Below are positions 33,450-46,497 of a stretch of 64,000 bases of DNA, piece after piece. Location of the stretch: positions 30,862,698-30,926,697 of the forward strand of contig OY992833.1 in NCBI GenBank assembly GCA_963921425.1. Reading direction: 5' to 3'. Numbering within the stretch: the first letter of the stretch is position 1; each line of letters starts with the position of its first letter. This DNA is from Dryas octopetala (Eukaryota; Streptophyta; Magnoliopsida; Rosales; Rosaceae). The notes beneath the pieces were generated by a model, which saw only the letters and a program-made list of their open reading frames with translations, did no database searches and had not been told where the DNA came from. The translations under genes were made by a program, and so were the position numbers.

Positions 33450-36130
33450 TTTGCCCCAATTTTTGGGTTGTGAATTTTGTGTGTGGTGCTCGGAAACCAA
33501 AGAGGTCTATGAATGGGTGAAGAATCCGAGCATTGGGGATTGGGGGTTTTGCTTGGTTTTTCACTACCACCACTACTACTTGTTCAGCCCCATAGGAGAT
33601 AAGAATAATAACTAATCAATTAGATACCCCTTGCCAGTTATATTTGATAGTATTATTATTATTATTCGAAGTTCGAACAATAATAATAATATTATCGAAA
33701 AAGAAAATCAGACAAATAAAAAAGTACTCGTGATGGGGGCGCGACCTCCAATGAACTACCAGCAGGCAAACAACAACATCTGCACTCTGCAGCATCTGCT
33801 ACCCCTCAAACACTAACAGATAAACATCAAAATATTCACATTTTCACTTCTATTTAGCATTTTCATTCTATATGGGGAAAAAATTGTCACAAGCTCTGCC
33901 CCCTCCTATTATTGTAATGAGTAAATGACTACATGAACCCTCCTTTTGATTCTTATTATTTTTCACTTTTAAAGCCACGTGATTTGATTTGGGCTTTTGT
34001 TTAAGTAGAATTTAGTTGAGTTTAGACTTTAGAGTAGCCCATGTTGTTCTGACTTCTGAGTTTAGTTAATTACTAGGTTTATTTAGAAAAGTTAGTCATG
34101 GAAAAGAACACTGTTGCTTTAAAAATGACACACCCATTAACTAGATATTGTTCATTTTTTATTCGGTGGCTTAATGTTCACTTAGTTAAGTGAATTGGGA
34201 TATAGACATTTTTTGGGGGTTTGATGGGCATATGCGGTTTTAGATAAGTGATTGCTGCGTAAGAAGGTTAATGCATCTCGATTATGATCGTGATTTGCTT
34301 TTAATTAATAATGATGATATCATTCTTGGGCACGAATCAGATTAGTCAGATGCATTGTACAACAATTTAGGCAATAATGGTCCTTTTGAAAAACAATTAA
34401 AATAATGCTTAAGCCAGATCAACAAAGGTTGTAGAGCTTTGAAGTTGTGCAGTGTGCACGTTAGATCTAAATCTAATTAATGTGGACTTACTTATTAATT
34501 ACTGATCTTTTTCCTTTGCTTTGAATTTGATATGGAAACTTCAAGAACGTACAAGTCCAACTATGCAAAGTTGCAAACAACTGCCATACAAAGTCATATC
34601 TCTTTCTTCCAATCATCTTTTGACGTGTGATAATCCAACTTGTGAAAAGCAAGTCTGAACCTCATAAAAATTTCAGGTGCAAATTTTTTCAGTTGCCAAA
34701 ATTTATTGCTAAATTATGAAAAATGCTTCATTCCTTCCTAATCCTAATCCAAAGAACTATTCCTCTTTATATGCTAATCACAAGTTGACATGTGTTGATT
34801 TGTTTTTAACAACCAATTTTTCTTTATAAATCAACATGTGTCATCTGATAATTGATTGTGAAGAGAAATAGTTCATTACATTTAAGGAGCCATTCATTCT
34901 CCCCCAATTATTGTGCAAGACCCACATGAATATATGTTTCTTGAAACGACCCTCACCAAAAAAGAAAATAGATACCAACAGACATGTGCCCACATAATGC
35001 ATGTGAGCATGTCATAGGAAAAAACAATTTTTTTTTTTTGGAGATAAGGAGAACACAATTATTGATTGTTATATTAGCATTACAAATAATAATACTATCA
35101 AAAAAAGGAAAAAGCTATATTACTAAATAGCTATTGTTCTAGACTTCTAGTGGTATTTTTCTCCATTTAGATTTGTCTCAAATTCAAAACTCCATTTCCT
35201 AAATTAAATAAAGAAAAAGAAAAGAAAAGAGCATATTCTTACCAATTTGTACATAAAGCAACCAGGAAGTGAATAATTACTTCGTTTGCCAAAATAACTC
35301 ATCAACACAGACTCACATAAAGCTACTGCCCATTGAAATTAATATGATAAATAATAACAAAAGAATGGGGCGGGGGGATATGGACTAAAGGCATCGACTA
35401 CATTGTGCATGTAATTATGTAGTTTGTCAATGGATGGGCCTAGTGAGTGAAGATTGTGAAACTGAACTATGCAGTTTTTTGGCTAATACTAAGAAAGCAC
35501 AAAGCCCAGCTCCACATCCTACCTTAATAAGCTTTTTTATTGTAAATTTATTTTGATCTAATGAAATTTTAATTTCGACCAAAAAATAATAATTATGAAT
35601 GCTATCTGTGAGTAAAAAATTTCAAAACCTATCCACGTAATATGTCTCATGTTTATTGTTCTCATCGCCACGCAAAATTTAAAATTCCAAAAATTATTCG
35701 ATAATAGTACTTTTTTTTGGTCTTGTGCATATAATTTCACATTCCCAACCCTCATGCAGATGTTTTTTCATTAATCTCTGTTTCCTTTTTGGTTCACATA
35801 AAATCTCGAGGATAATAGCAGGACGGTCCATGACAGGATAATTAATACAAGCTTGTACCTTTCATCAGTACACTTTGTCCATGACTCTTATCAGAGGGAC
35901 CATTTGGGACCAATGAAGGTTTCCTAAACCTTCACCACGTGAATGTTCTAATGCATTTTGCATCTCTATCATTCAGGCTCAGGCAAAAAGAAATCAAAAT
36001 TTCACACCTGCAAAGTTGCAAACGGATATGTAATGGATGAGCTTGGTAAAAATGACATCTGCTGTGGACAAGTTTAAGAACAATAAATGAGGTTCCTAAG
36101 TAAAGAATTTGCTAAACCTTTCAGTGAGCA
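33450..36130. other. DELLA upstream region and BCP1 3' side
   Basis: No gene supported. The bases next to 33450 hold the DELLA 5' leader and promoter. An ATT-repeat palindrome (ATTATTATTATTCGAA mirrored by TTCGAACAATAATAAT) lies at about 33651-33696. The rest is AT-rich and featureless to the eye. Confidence 0.55.
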
Positions 36131-36972
36131 TTAAGATTCCTCTATTAAAGATTGTAGCTGTTGTCGGAATGTAGAGATCTGGTCTGCCTTAACAGCCATG
36201 ACTAATCCCATTTGCAGATAGTTTCGTAGCTGCAATTTTAAAAATAAAAACCCAAGAAATGGTTATATTGTCATAAAGGAATTAAATCACAATAATTAAC
36301 CCATATGAAAAGCCATAGATGCAATCAACTTCAATCGTATCAACCAAAAATTAGACATATTTGTGATAGAGGGCACTCGTGAGTTGTGAGGTGATGGAGT
36401 TTGAATGTCTGCAGCATAAGGAACTTTTGGGCTAATTTGGTATTGCTGAGACTTGAGAAATTGTCCCAGTGAAAATGCCAGGACCTATTTGAGAGAATTG
36501 TGGAGTGTGGATGTAATAGAAATATTCCATGTACTTTCCCAATCTGTTTTCCCAAACCCTCTTTGATGAATCAAATAGTAATTTAAAAAGAGACTTAAAA
36601 TTTCTCTCCTTTTATTTCTTTAGAGGTGAACTAATCATAGCGCTAGTGGATTACTACCAAGAGTTTGGAGTAAATAAGAATCTATATTCATGCTGCAAAT
36701 ATTATTACTTGCCTCGAGATTTGCAAGTTGCGGAGTGTGCAAAGAGAATTCAAAGGACCAGGAGCTCAGCTGAAATTCATTTAAGAAAACAATTAGTAAA
36801 TGAAGCAAGAGACATGAGATATTATTTATATCAAATTATCAGTACCTTGTGAAAAACTTCATCTTCTGGCTTTATATATATTATTGCCTCATCACTAACA
36901 CTCTGCCTCTTTTTCTGGTGTACATTTTTGTGCTGTATTTTTGCATCCAGAAACAAATTAAATAGAAGGCAA

Positions 36973-37008
<36 letters not shown>

Positions 37009-38342
37009 AATGAGCAGGGAATATGCTTAAATGGCATACCTTATAAACTTTACTGACTATTATAAAAAACTTAAAATGAAAGAAATTCCGGAGTTCCTCT
37101 GTTGGCTACAAAATGGTGAAACAACAAAAGTAAATTAAGTAGAGGAATTTGTTTAGCAGGTATGAAATTAGACATAAGCTCATCAGTCCCATATTATCCT
37201 AATCTAACCTCATCTTCTGTAGCCCAAGAGACTTCATCAAAGAGGGCGCCATAAAGATGTGGCAAGAGCTGAGGAGGTAAATTCGTCACGCGTTGAGAGA
37301 CCAAGAGGCCCACACTTTGTGCTTCCTTTCCCAAAAGAGATTTCAGGTCATCTATTACATCCTTCTCCTGAGATACTTTAAGGAGAAACTCCTTAATCTC
37401 CCTAGTACATTTATAGTCCTTTTAAGAACAAAACAAACACTGTCAAGGTCTAAATAGTAGGAAAAAGATGAGAAAAAAGATAATACTGTTAACAATCGAA
37501 GAAAAAAAAAAAAGTAGGGAAAAACTATGTAAAGCTAAGAAAACACCAACCTACAGATACATGGCAGAAAGATTTAGCAGTGCAAATTACTAGAATACAA
37601 AAGTATAGGTTACTTGCCTTGTATCTGCCCAAGTTAAGGGCAGTAGCAAGAGCGAAAATCCCATTATCTTCATCATCCTCTATTTTAACAACAGTACCTA
37701 CAGTGGTCTGTCCCAATATTAAGTCTACAAAACCACTCAAATCCCATTCTTTATTATCAAGGTAGGTCTGCAGCAAGGTCTTCACTCCATGAAAATCGTC
37801 AGTTTTTGGATCAAAGAATGCAAAATCTGCTTGGACGACTCCCTTCAAAAATAAGAACCAAATTCTCATCAAAACACAAATAGAGTTAATATGAACGGAG
37901 AACTACTAAATACTGATGAAATTTCAGCCATCCTCATATGCAAATGTAATTATATGGACGATAAATACTACCAGAAGAATATGCTTACATCAAACTCTTC
38001 TTCCTCAGAAGACTCGGACTGTTCATTCTTGACTTTCAAAGTATCCTTTATCCATCCATTACCTGAAAAGCAGGATGGTGAGCCCAAAGCATGTTCATTC
38101 AAAAACAATTAACAGACACCAGGAGTAATTATAAGGTGAAACTTATATAAAGGAAAAGCGGTTTTTTAGGTGAAGATAATACCAGCTGAACTGGATGGTG
38201 AATTTTTATGGACTTCTGGGACATGCATTTGACGGTTGACTGTGCAGATAGAGGCAACCCGAGCAACTTGACGAGCAAATGGGGAAAAGGTCAGAGGTTG
38301 ATATTTCATCAACCTGCGATGCCTCGTCGGCTTACGGGGCAT
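36131..38342 (-). CDS. BCP1/BCCIP family protein (BRCA2- and CDKN1A-interacting protein homologue)
   Basis: Eight coding exons: 38342-38183, 38062-37989, 37842-37618, 37418-37209, 37105-37040, 36932-36846, 36484-36377 and 36229-36131. They total 1029 nt (342 aa), all phases closed. The start MPRKPTRHRR is basic. An acidic stretch ESSEEEEFD precedes the conserved BCCIP core: DFAFFDPKTDDFHGVKTLLQ, WDLSGFVDLILGQTTVGTVV, NLPPQLLPHLYGALFDEV, then IIYIKPEDEVFHK and the ending ISTFRQQLQSLIEES. Family members act as nuclear chaperones or export factors (ribosomal protein L23 in yeast; DNA repair in animals); the plant role is inferred. Exon 7 has a weak donor (CGA|GTGCCC) and is the least certain. 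The intron after exon 3 starts with GC. A 5' UTR intron is likely (donor TTCGAT|GTAAGT near 39216). Confidence 0.9.
36975..37005. repeat. (GA)n microsatellite in a BCP1 intron
   Basis: About 31 nt of GA on the plus strand, which is CT on the sense strand of the BCP1-type gene. It forms part of the intron between exons 5 and 6, close to the acceptor of exon 6, where a pyrimidine-rich tract is expected. Confidence 0.85.
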
Positions 38343-39290
38343 CTTGATTATCTTTTGCAATTTATTGACTGTGCAAGGTTCAGTTCATTGAGATTGAAGG
38401 TCGGCTCAGCATACAATAAAAAAATAAAACCATATTTATACGTAGCTGAGAAATTAAAGCATATATATAAGACATATTATCCCTATCAGAAAATAAGCAT
38501 CCAAAACTTTTTACTTCAGTAAAAGAAAAGGTACAAAATCAATCCTGATTTTGCTTGAGAATGCATAAAAAGTTAAAAACTCAACAAGTCAGAAAAATGC
38601 AATTAAATTCCACATGCTGAGGCAGCCAAATTATAGCCGCACCAAAATCAGAGATTTCATAGTTGATAAGAATTGCATATTTGAAACTCTCCTTATCAAA
38701 TTCCAAAGAAAATTAACTCACTAACAAAATAATATAACATAATGAATTACAGGCGTTTATCAATTACTAATATGTAGCTATTATTTCATAGTCTCACTGT
38801 TGGTGCCATAAACAAACAAATTACAACTCAACTGGGCTGCCTCACGCAACAATTAGGCTTAGTTCAGCTAAGCTTTTAAATCTTAGGAATAACCCAAAAA
38901 TAGAATAAACCAAATGATTCCAAAAAAGTTCTCCCAGATTTCTCACCAACTGACCATAAAGTGTTTGCATTGCTTACGAAAGGTGAGCACTCATGATTTG
39001 CTTGTTGAAGAAAACATAACAAAACAATAATTTATAGGAAAATAAAATGAAACCCAGAAAACATTATAGCTTCGTTAACTAATTGGGTTATTAAAGTTCT
39101 GCACAAACCATAAGCAAGCAAAATACAGAGAACTCTTGCTTTTTGAGGGAAAAACATTAATGGGAGTCTGAGAAACAAGGATTTGGATGCGAATGAAAAA
39201 CTTACATCGAATTGGTACGGAGTTAAACCAAAAGGAAAATCTAGAGATGTGGGGCTGAGGACCCAACCTTGGCGACGGCGCAGCGTCGGA
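38343..39290 (-). other. Probable 5' UTR and leader intron of the BCP1-type gene
   Basis: On the minus strand a GC-richer leader (about 39290-39217) ends in a strong donor, TTCGAT|GTAAGT. The sequence between it and a plausible acceptor, CTTGCACAG, near 38377 is AT-rich and non-coding. The start ATG at 38342 would then lie in the second exon. Confidence 0.45.
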
Positions 39291-42042
39291 GCTGGTTTTT
39301 TCAGCTGTTTTCAGCTTCTCCAGAGAAGCTTCAATTTTGATTCTTTGAGCTTTATATTTTGAGGGTTTTTCAACTTATGTTGTTTGAAAAAGTACTTTTC
39401 TTTTGGTTACATGGGTCGTCATAGGCCCAAAGTAAACTAAACAAATATTAACGGGCCTATTCAGTCCAACAAAAAAAACTAACAAATATTTACGGGCCTA
39501 TCAACATCTAGTATTTTCACGGGCCTAGCAATGGTATATGGTAGCCCAATTCAAGCGAGAGCCCAAATGAAGCAAACAAGACAATCAGAACAAAATATAT
39601 ACCTCTTAATTATAGTATAGTTATACACCTCTTATTAATTGGGTAATTCTATTTCCATCTACCAAATTGATGAATACATACACATTCTTTTCGCATCTCC
39701 ATCAATTTTAAAACTTTTAATTTTGCTCAGAAAATCTCTTATAATTCTTAAAACATCACTAATATACAGTATTGATTCTCTATTTTGACGAGCTGGTTTT
39801 TTTTTTTTTTTTTGACAAATGACGAGTTGGATTTGAAAGATGAGCCTTCTTTTGTTTATTATAATGAGAGCAAAGTGGAAAATGCTTTTGTTTTTTTTTT
39901 TGGATGAGAAATTCAACATGTTCCAAAAAAAAATTAAGAAAAAAATTATTAGATCAATAACTAATTGATATGTTATCGTGGTTTAACAAAAATGGTTATG
40001 ACCATTTTAGTTTCTTATAAGTAAACGTATACGATAGTTCATTCATTGGTTAAATTTGCCTTGATGATCTCATATCTTGTCACGGAGTGGAAGATGATGG
40101 TCACTGTTATAACTTTTGTTATGAATGAGAAGGTCAAATATTAGATCATTGAAATCAGAAGTCACAAAATATGAGTTAATTACACTTATACTTTTTGAGG
40201 TTTATTGTCTTTTTATATATACTCTATGGGGTTTTAATAATTACACATACACTCCCTGATGTTTCAAAACTATTGCATATAACCCCCTATAAGAGAAAAA
40301 AATAAATAAACAAAAAAGAAAATATTTGTATTGAGGTTGGACCTTACACCTTAAATAATCTTATTAGGCCATTTACTCCTTAGCATGTTTTTTTGCATAA
40401 TTTATCATCATTTTTTATTTCACTATAGGGGATTATATGTAATAGTTTTGAAACCTCAGAGGGCGTATGTGTAATTATTGAAACTTCAAAGAGTGTATGT
40501 GAAAAGACGATAAACCTCAGGGGATGTAAGTGTAATTAACTTCCCAAAATATTGTTATTTGAGTGAGAGGAAAGTCTCACTTTTTGTTAAGCCCGATATA
40601 AAATATGTTATATAATTTTTTTTGATGAAGAAATATTATATCACTTTTAATTCAATAAAGATGCGTTGCAATTTTTAAAATTTTTTTAATCAAAAGATAC
40701 ATTACAATTTGATAACCACAAACAAAAGAAATTAAAATCAAAGGCATATGCAATATTCTTATTTTTCTATAATTGATTTATCAAAATTAACCCGACTAAC
40801 TATTGTTCTCTTTCCATAATTTCATAATTTTGGGGAGGTCGTTCCAATTCGAATCTCCCTCATTTAGATAAAAATATCTAACAAATTTATGTTTGAATAG
40901 TAAATAATAAATATGTGATTTAAAAGGAACCAAATTTATTATCTTGTTTGTTTGGCTATTAAGCAGAATTTATTATCATACCTGTATTTTCTAGGTATGT
41001 TATTGAATTTCAAATTCTTCATATACCAACCACGCATTTTTGTTTTTCCATTTACGTGACAATGTGTCATAAACCAATTACTTTATAAGTATTGGTCTAG
41101 ACACAGTAGTAAATTTCTTTGAATTTAGGTGTACTCATAAGCTCATACCCATTTTCAAATTCCTTTCCTCAATCTAGTATTAATTTTCATTTCACAAAGA
41201 TGTCATACAAAAAATTTAATTATTAATTAAATTCATATTTTAATAAAAAAAATAAATAAAATATCTCAGTGTAAACTACTATTACTATCAAACTGTCGTA
41301 AACATGAACAACCTAAACAAAAATTAGGATTAGGATTAGGATTAAAGAGCATTTTGAAAATCTTAAGCATGTTTTTTTTTCAAGGAAATATTAGGGATCC
41401 TATCATTTGGTGGCTTTTGTTCGTGATGCAATTTTATTTATTTTTAAAATTGATGTGAAGAGGAAATTGCACTATTGATTTATTTTATTTAATTTTATAC
41501 TAGTCTATGATATTTTTTTTGTTTTTTATTTGTTCATTAGTTTTGTGACCTTTTTTTATTATAATCTAAATCGTTAAATTAGCATGAAATACAATATTTT
41601 AGTCATGTTATATGCATGTGGTCAATTTACTTTTCACTTAGTTTCATATTAGTCTACAACATAATCTTAAATACATAAAATATAAATAAAATAGATCATC
41701 ATTTATGCTAATGTGACGGTTTGTACCATAATGAAACAAACAAGTTAGAAGACTAATATGAAACTAAGGAAAAAATAAGTAGATCAAGTGATCAACGGTG
41801 CAAATTTCTGTACCGAAGATAGATAACACAGGGGAAAAGAAGTACAAAGGATAAGCTCTTCTGTTACTGTTGGCATTGGATGTAATTTCCTAGTAAAACA
41901 AGGTCAAATTCACCAAGTCAACGCCTTAAATTCACTCCCAACAACCAAAGTTGAATTCCTTTCTCTTTCTCTCTAGCATCGTTTTCTTTCAATTTCTCTC
42001 CCTAGAAAGTGAGAAAATTCAAAGCAAAACAGAGCTGTAATC
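39291..42042. other. Divergent intergenic region between the BCP1-type and TMEM214-type genes
   Basis: It holds both promoters (the genes point away from each other) and the MITE at 40173-40544. The rest is AT-rich with no supported gene. Poly-T/A runs lie near 39798-39812 and 39888-39900. Confidence 0.55.
40173..40544. mobile_element. Foldback MITE (372 bp)
   Basis: The left end GAGTTAATTACACTTATA is the inverse of the right end GGATGTAAGTGTAATTAACTTCC. Inner pairs include AGGTTTATTGTCTTTT against GACGATAAACCT, and TTGCATATAACCCCCTATA against TATAGGGGATTATATGTAA. An 8-bp direct repeat CAAAATAT flanks it (40165-40172 and 40545-40552). Non-coding; 8-9 bp duplications suit hAT or Mutator-like families. 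Confidence 0.85.
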
Positions 42043-45000
42043 ATGGAGGAAAGTAACGTCACAGCCTTCGAATCAATCGCCAACGGAGACCACGAGGCCA
42101 CAACCACCGCCAATGATTATAACACCCACAGCAGCAACAACGACCATGGCTGGCAAAAGGTCACCTATGCAAAGCGCCAGAGGAAGACCAAACCCTCGGC
42201 CTCAGATTCCAATATCAATAGGCTCGTCCCTGGCGGCACGATCGCCGGAGACAGCAGTGTTTTCCGGTCGGTTGAGAAGCAATCGGAGGACCGACGTCGC
42301 CGGATTCAAGAAGCTCAGAGGGCGGCGGCCAATGCCGACCTCGGAACTGTTGCTCCGGTTAGATCGAAGCTCCGGTCTGACGACGAGGATGAGGATAGCG
42401 ATGAGGAAGCCGCGGGGCAGAACGTGATGGCCGAGGAGACGAAAAAGTCGAAGCCGAAGAAGCCGAAGAAGCCTAAGGTCACGGTGGCCGAGGCGGCGGC
42501 TAAGATCGACTCCGAAAACGATCTCTCGGCGTTCCTGTTCGAAATTTCGGTGAGTTTTGATTCATTCTAGTTCTGATCTAATCCGATCTATTCGTCTGTG
42601 AATGAATTGATTAAATTTTAAAACTTTGAAATTAATGTGGTTTTTGGTTTGCATTAGGCGTCATACGAATCGCAGGAGGAAATACAACTGATGCGGTTCG
42701 CTGACTATCTCGGTCGCTCATTCTCTGCAGTGAGTGCTGCGCAGTTTCCATGGGTCAAGATGTTCAAGGAGTCCACGGTGGCCAAGATCGCCGATGTAAG
42801 TTTTTAAATTGTCTCTGAGAATCGTATTCTTATTTGTTTTTTTAATTAACAATCATAATAGTTTTTTTAATTAACAATCATAATAGTTTATGTGTGTACC
42901 CGATGTATTGTTTAAAAGGCCGAAATCTGTTTTTAGGTATGTTTGGCATTCTGGTGAACCATTGTGCTTTATACTATTCTGCCATCCTGTGATTTCTATT
43001 CTATTTTTCAAACGCTTTTTTTTTTTTTTCAATGACATCAAATTTCGCGGAAAGTGACATTTGATTATTCCGTCTTTATGGAATTCAGTCATTCTGAGTG
43101 TTACATGTAGATCCCCTTTGGGATGCTGATTAAGGTTAAATAGTGATGGATTATCTGTTCCCTGTTATTGTGCCCTTTTCAGTTGGATATTTAATTAATT
43201 TTTTATCTTGTTGGATTTTTTGGTTGCATTAGCTTGATGGTTTGTTTGTTTTCTTTATATGGGGCTTCTCCATTATATATCATAGAAGGCCAGTTGTAGT
43301 CCCTAACTCTCTATGATGTGCATCATGTGCTTTAGTAAACAATTTAATACATACGTTTTCTTATAATGTTAGAGGAGGTGGCATTTGTGGCCACAAAGGC
43401 TAATAAGTTGGTGGATGTGCTAACAGTACTTTTATTATTATTTCAGCTTACTTATATGCCATGTTATGATACATTGTGCATTAACATTTTTCCTAAACTT
43501 CTCAGTTTACTCATGGATTCTTTACAGGAAGCTATTGTTTTGCATGTGGAATTTTAGAACCTACAATATAATGAAGAAGAGCCTATGAACGAAAATGAAA
43601 TACATAATGATGATAAGGATGATATTTGGGACTGGAAATGATAATTAGGGCAAGTAACTTAATAATATTGAGGAAATTATTGGCTTGGGACATTGAATGA
43701 GATAATAAAAAGGTCTAACTGAATTGCCTTTTCCATAATTACTGATATATCTTCATACTAGTTTTATAAACATGATGTTGCTACTGATTGTCTTGTCTGT
43801 GTCCCCATTTTTTTTTAAGAGCCTAGTAACTTATTGGTAGAAGTAAATTTGAGTATGCATGCACCTGGGGAACCTAATCAGTTAGTATATTCTTTAACAG
43901 ATCCCACTTTCCCATATTCCCGATGCTGTTTATAAGACATCTGTCGACTGGATCAGTCAGCGTTCTGTTGAGGCCCTTGGATCATTCATAATATGGTCTT
44001 TAGACAGCATTCTCGCAGACCTAGCAAGCCAGGTAGCTGGCTCCAAGGGCTCCAAGAAGGGTGTGCAGCATGTGTCGTCAAAGTCTCAGGTAATTTCCCT
44101 TCTCACTCCCCCCCTCTCCCCTTTTTTGTCTTTTACTTAGTGGTGTTAAACTGGAAAATGATGTCCAGTGGTTAAGTTTGTTTCAAAAGATGATGAGTTT
44201 TCAAGCAGGGAAAAATTATTCGTATTTGTCAACATCTTGTGCAAAATTGACTTTGTTGAAATCCCAGGTTGCAATATTCGTGGTTGTAGCAATGATATTG
44301 CGAAGAAAACCTGATGTCTTGATTAGTATATTGCCAACATTGAGGGAAAATGCAAAGTATCAAGGACAAGATAAGCTTCCAGTAATTGTATGGATGGTAG
44401 CTCAGGTAAGTGGATAACAATATTACTCAAATTTTAATAATGATCTTTTTTCATGTCAAAAATATTATTATAAGTTTGCCCAACTTTATATGCTTCTTAT
44501 ATTAGATGTCAAAATGTCTTGTGTAGGCTACTCAAGGAGATTTGGCTGTGGGGTTGCATGCATGGGCACACAATATATTGCCTCTAGTCTGTGGCAAAAG
44601 TAGTAATCCACAGTCCCGGGATCTTGTTCTGCAGCTAGTAGAGAGGTGTTATTAGATGGCTAATTTCTCAATATTTTTTCTTGCCTTTTTCATTTTCTAA
44701 ACTCTGAAATTTGCATATTTGGTTGCAGAATTTTGTCTATGCCAAAAGCTCGTACGATTTTAGTAAATGGTGCTGTCAGGAAGGGAGAGCGTTTGGTGCC
44801 ACCTGCTGCATTTGAGATACTTGTGGGAGTTACGTTTCCTGCACCTTCAGCTAGAGTAAAGGTAATGACTGATAAGTGGGATTCACTGTTTATGAATTAT
44901 TTGTAAAAATATTATAGCATTCATTCTACTTAAGGGTGATGTTTTGTACAGGCTACTGAAAGGTTTGAGGCTGTATATCCGACCCTAAAAGAAGTGGCTC

Positions 45001-45855
45001 TTGCTGGTGCCCCTGGAAGCAAAGCAATGAAACAAGTTTCACAGCATATATTGAGTTTTGCTGCTAAAGCAGCAGGAGAAAGTACGCAAACTTGATGTGA
45101 CTTCCTTTGAATTGTAGTTTCTTTCTTAAGAATTAGGGAAAATGATAGGGTTTTAAATTGGGCTTGAGATATAGCTTTTTCTCACAGGTATACCTGAGCT
45201 ATCCAATGAAGCAACTGGAATTTTCATTTGGTGTTTGACCCAACATGCTGATTGTTTCAAGCAGTGGGTGAGTTACTCTACTTTTCATCACCATTATTGC
45301 ATTCATCAAATACTATACTTTGGCCTCCATTTTGTAAGTTTAACAATCTGGTTTTTGTGTTGTGCTTCAAATGTTAACAGGACAAGGTTTATGAGGAAAA
45401 CCTAGAAGCAAGTGTTGCTGTTCTGAAAAAGCTTTCTAATCAATGGAAAGAGCATTCTGCAAAACTCTCTCTTGATCCTATGAGGGAAACTCTTAAAAAT
45501 TTTAGGCACAAGGTTAACCCTTTTTCTATTCTCTTACCAAACTTATAGATTTTTTAATTATATGAAAGTATGATATAACTTGTTGTATGCTCTTGAATAC
45601 AACTCTTGCTTATAGAATGAGAAGGCATTAGTTAGTGGGACAGACGGTGCACACCAAGAAAAACTCATCAAGGATGCAGACAAGTATTGTAAGACGTTAT
45701 TGGGTAAAGTTTCACGTGGAAGCGGGTGCAAAAGTGTGGCCTTTGTTGTCATCGCCTTGGCTGCTGTGGGTGCAGCTGTCATGTCCCCGAACATGGAGTC
45801 TTGGGATTTGAAGAAAGTAACAGAGATTATCAGCTCTCAAAACCCCTTTCTTTGA
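42043..45855 (+). CDS. TMEM214 homologue (DUF2359 family membrane protein)
   Basis: Ten exons: 42043-42549, 42658-42795, 43901-44089, 44268-44405, 44527-44645, 44729-44861, 44952-45081, 45188-45267, 45381-45512 and 45616-45855. Total 1806 nt (601 aa), all phases closed. The N-terminus is polar: DHGWQKVTYAKRQRK, then acidic and Lys-rich tracts (DDEDEDSDEE, KSKPKKPKKPK). The middle is the conserved TMEM214 region (FADYLGRSFSAVSAAQFPWV, DWISQRSVEALGSFIIWSLD, VWMVAQATQGDLAVGLHAWA). A hydrophobic segment AIFVVVAMI is in exon 4 and a C-terminal one, SVAFVVIALAAVGAAVM, near residue 560. Animal TMEM214 is an ER protein linked to stress-induced apoptosis; the plant role is unknown. It matches, from memory, Arabidopsis At1g70770/At1g23170. 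Confidence 0.92.
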
Positions 45856-46497
45856 GCAGGATGAGCAAAGCAATCAGCAGCTGGTGGTGCAAAGCATCAA
45901 CTTGTTTTTCTTACAAAATTGAGCATGATGAGGAAAGTAATCATCTAATTTACTCCGTAATAAGGTAGCGAGAAATCGAAAAGTGATATTTATACTTTTG
46001 TCCCAATGGGATACAGAAGTAACGGAACTAGTGGTAGTTGAAGGTCAATACCGCGTGAAGGTTTAATTTGGTTTGAGGCGTTTTCGGGCTTTGTTTTTTT
46101 GTGTTAACTTTTCTTGTCTATTTATTTAGATCCCTTTAAAGTTATTTACCTCTAACATCTGCAATACTAGAAAATATGTTACTGAGAACTGAGATGGATA
46201 CATATGTATCTCGGATTAGTGTTTCAATCCAAAGGGAATTTTGATGACAATGCTTGTTTCTTTATTCTATTCACCAAAGTTTTAAATTTGAATTTGCCTC
46301 GATGACAATGCTTGATTCTTAATCTTTTAAAATTCATCATAATGAAATATTAGTGATTGCAAGGTAGCCATATAATGCTTCACATTCAGAGTGTATGGGA
46401 AGATATATTTTTTTCTTATATTTTGCCATTCGCATTACTATTACAATAAACTTTAGAGGACTCGTGCCCCAGATTGTAATGAATGGTCCCTGCATTT
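45856..46497. other. Convergent 3' region between the TMEM214-type and NdhL genes
   Basis: Two genes converge here, so it should contain both 3' UTRs. I see no further gene; it is AT-rich. Confidence 0.55.

Noticed and set aside
33450..33500. Extension of the DELLA frame upstream by 17 codons
   Set aside because: It begins with TTG, not ATG, and the family starts at MKRE.
41324..41344. TTAGGA repeated about 3.5 times, resembling a telomere motif
   Set aside because: Plant telomeres are TTTAGGG; this is a short 6-bp repeat inside AT-rich DNA and most likely a chance microsatellite.
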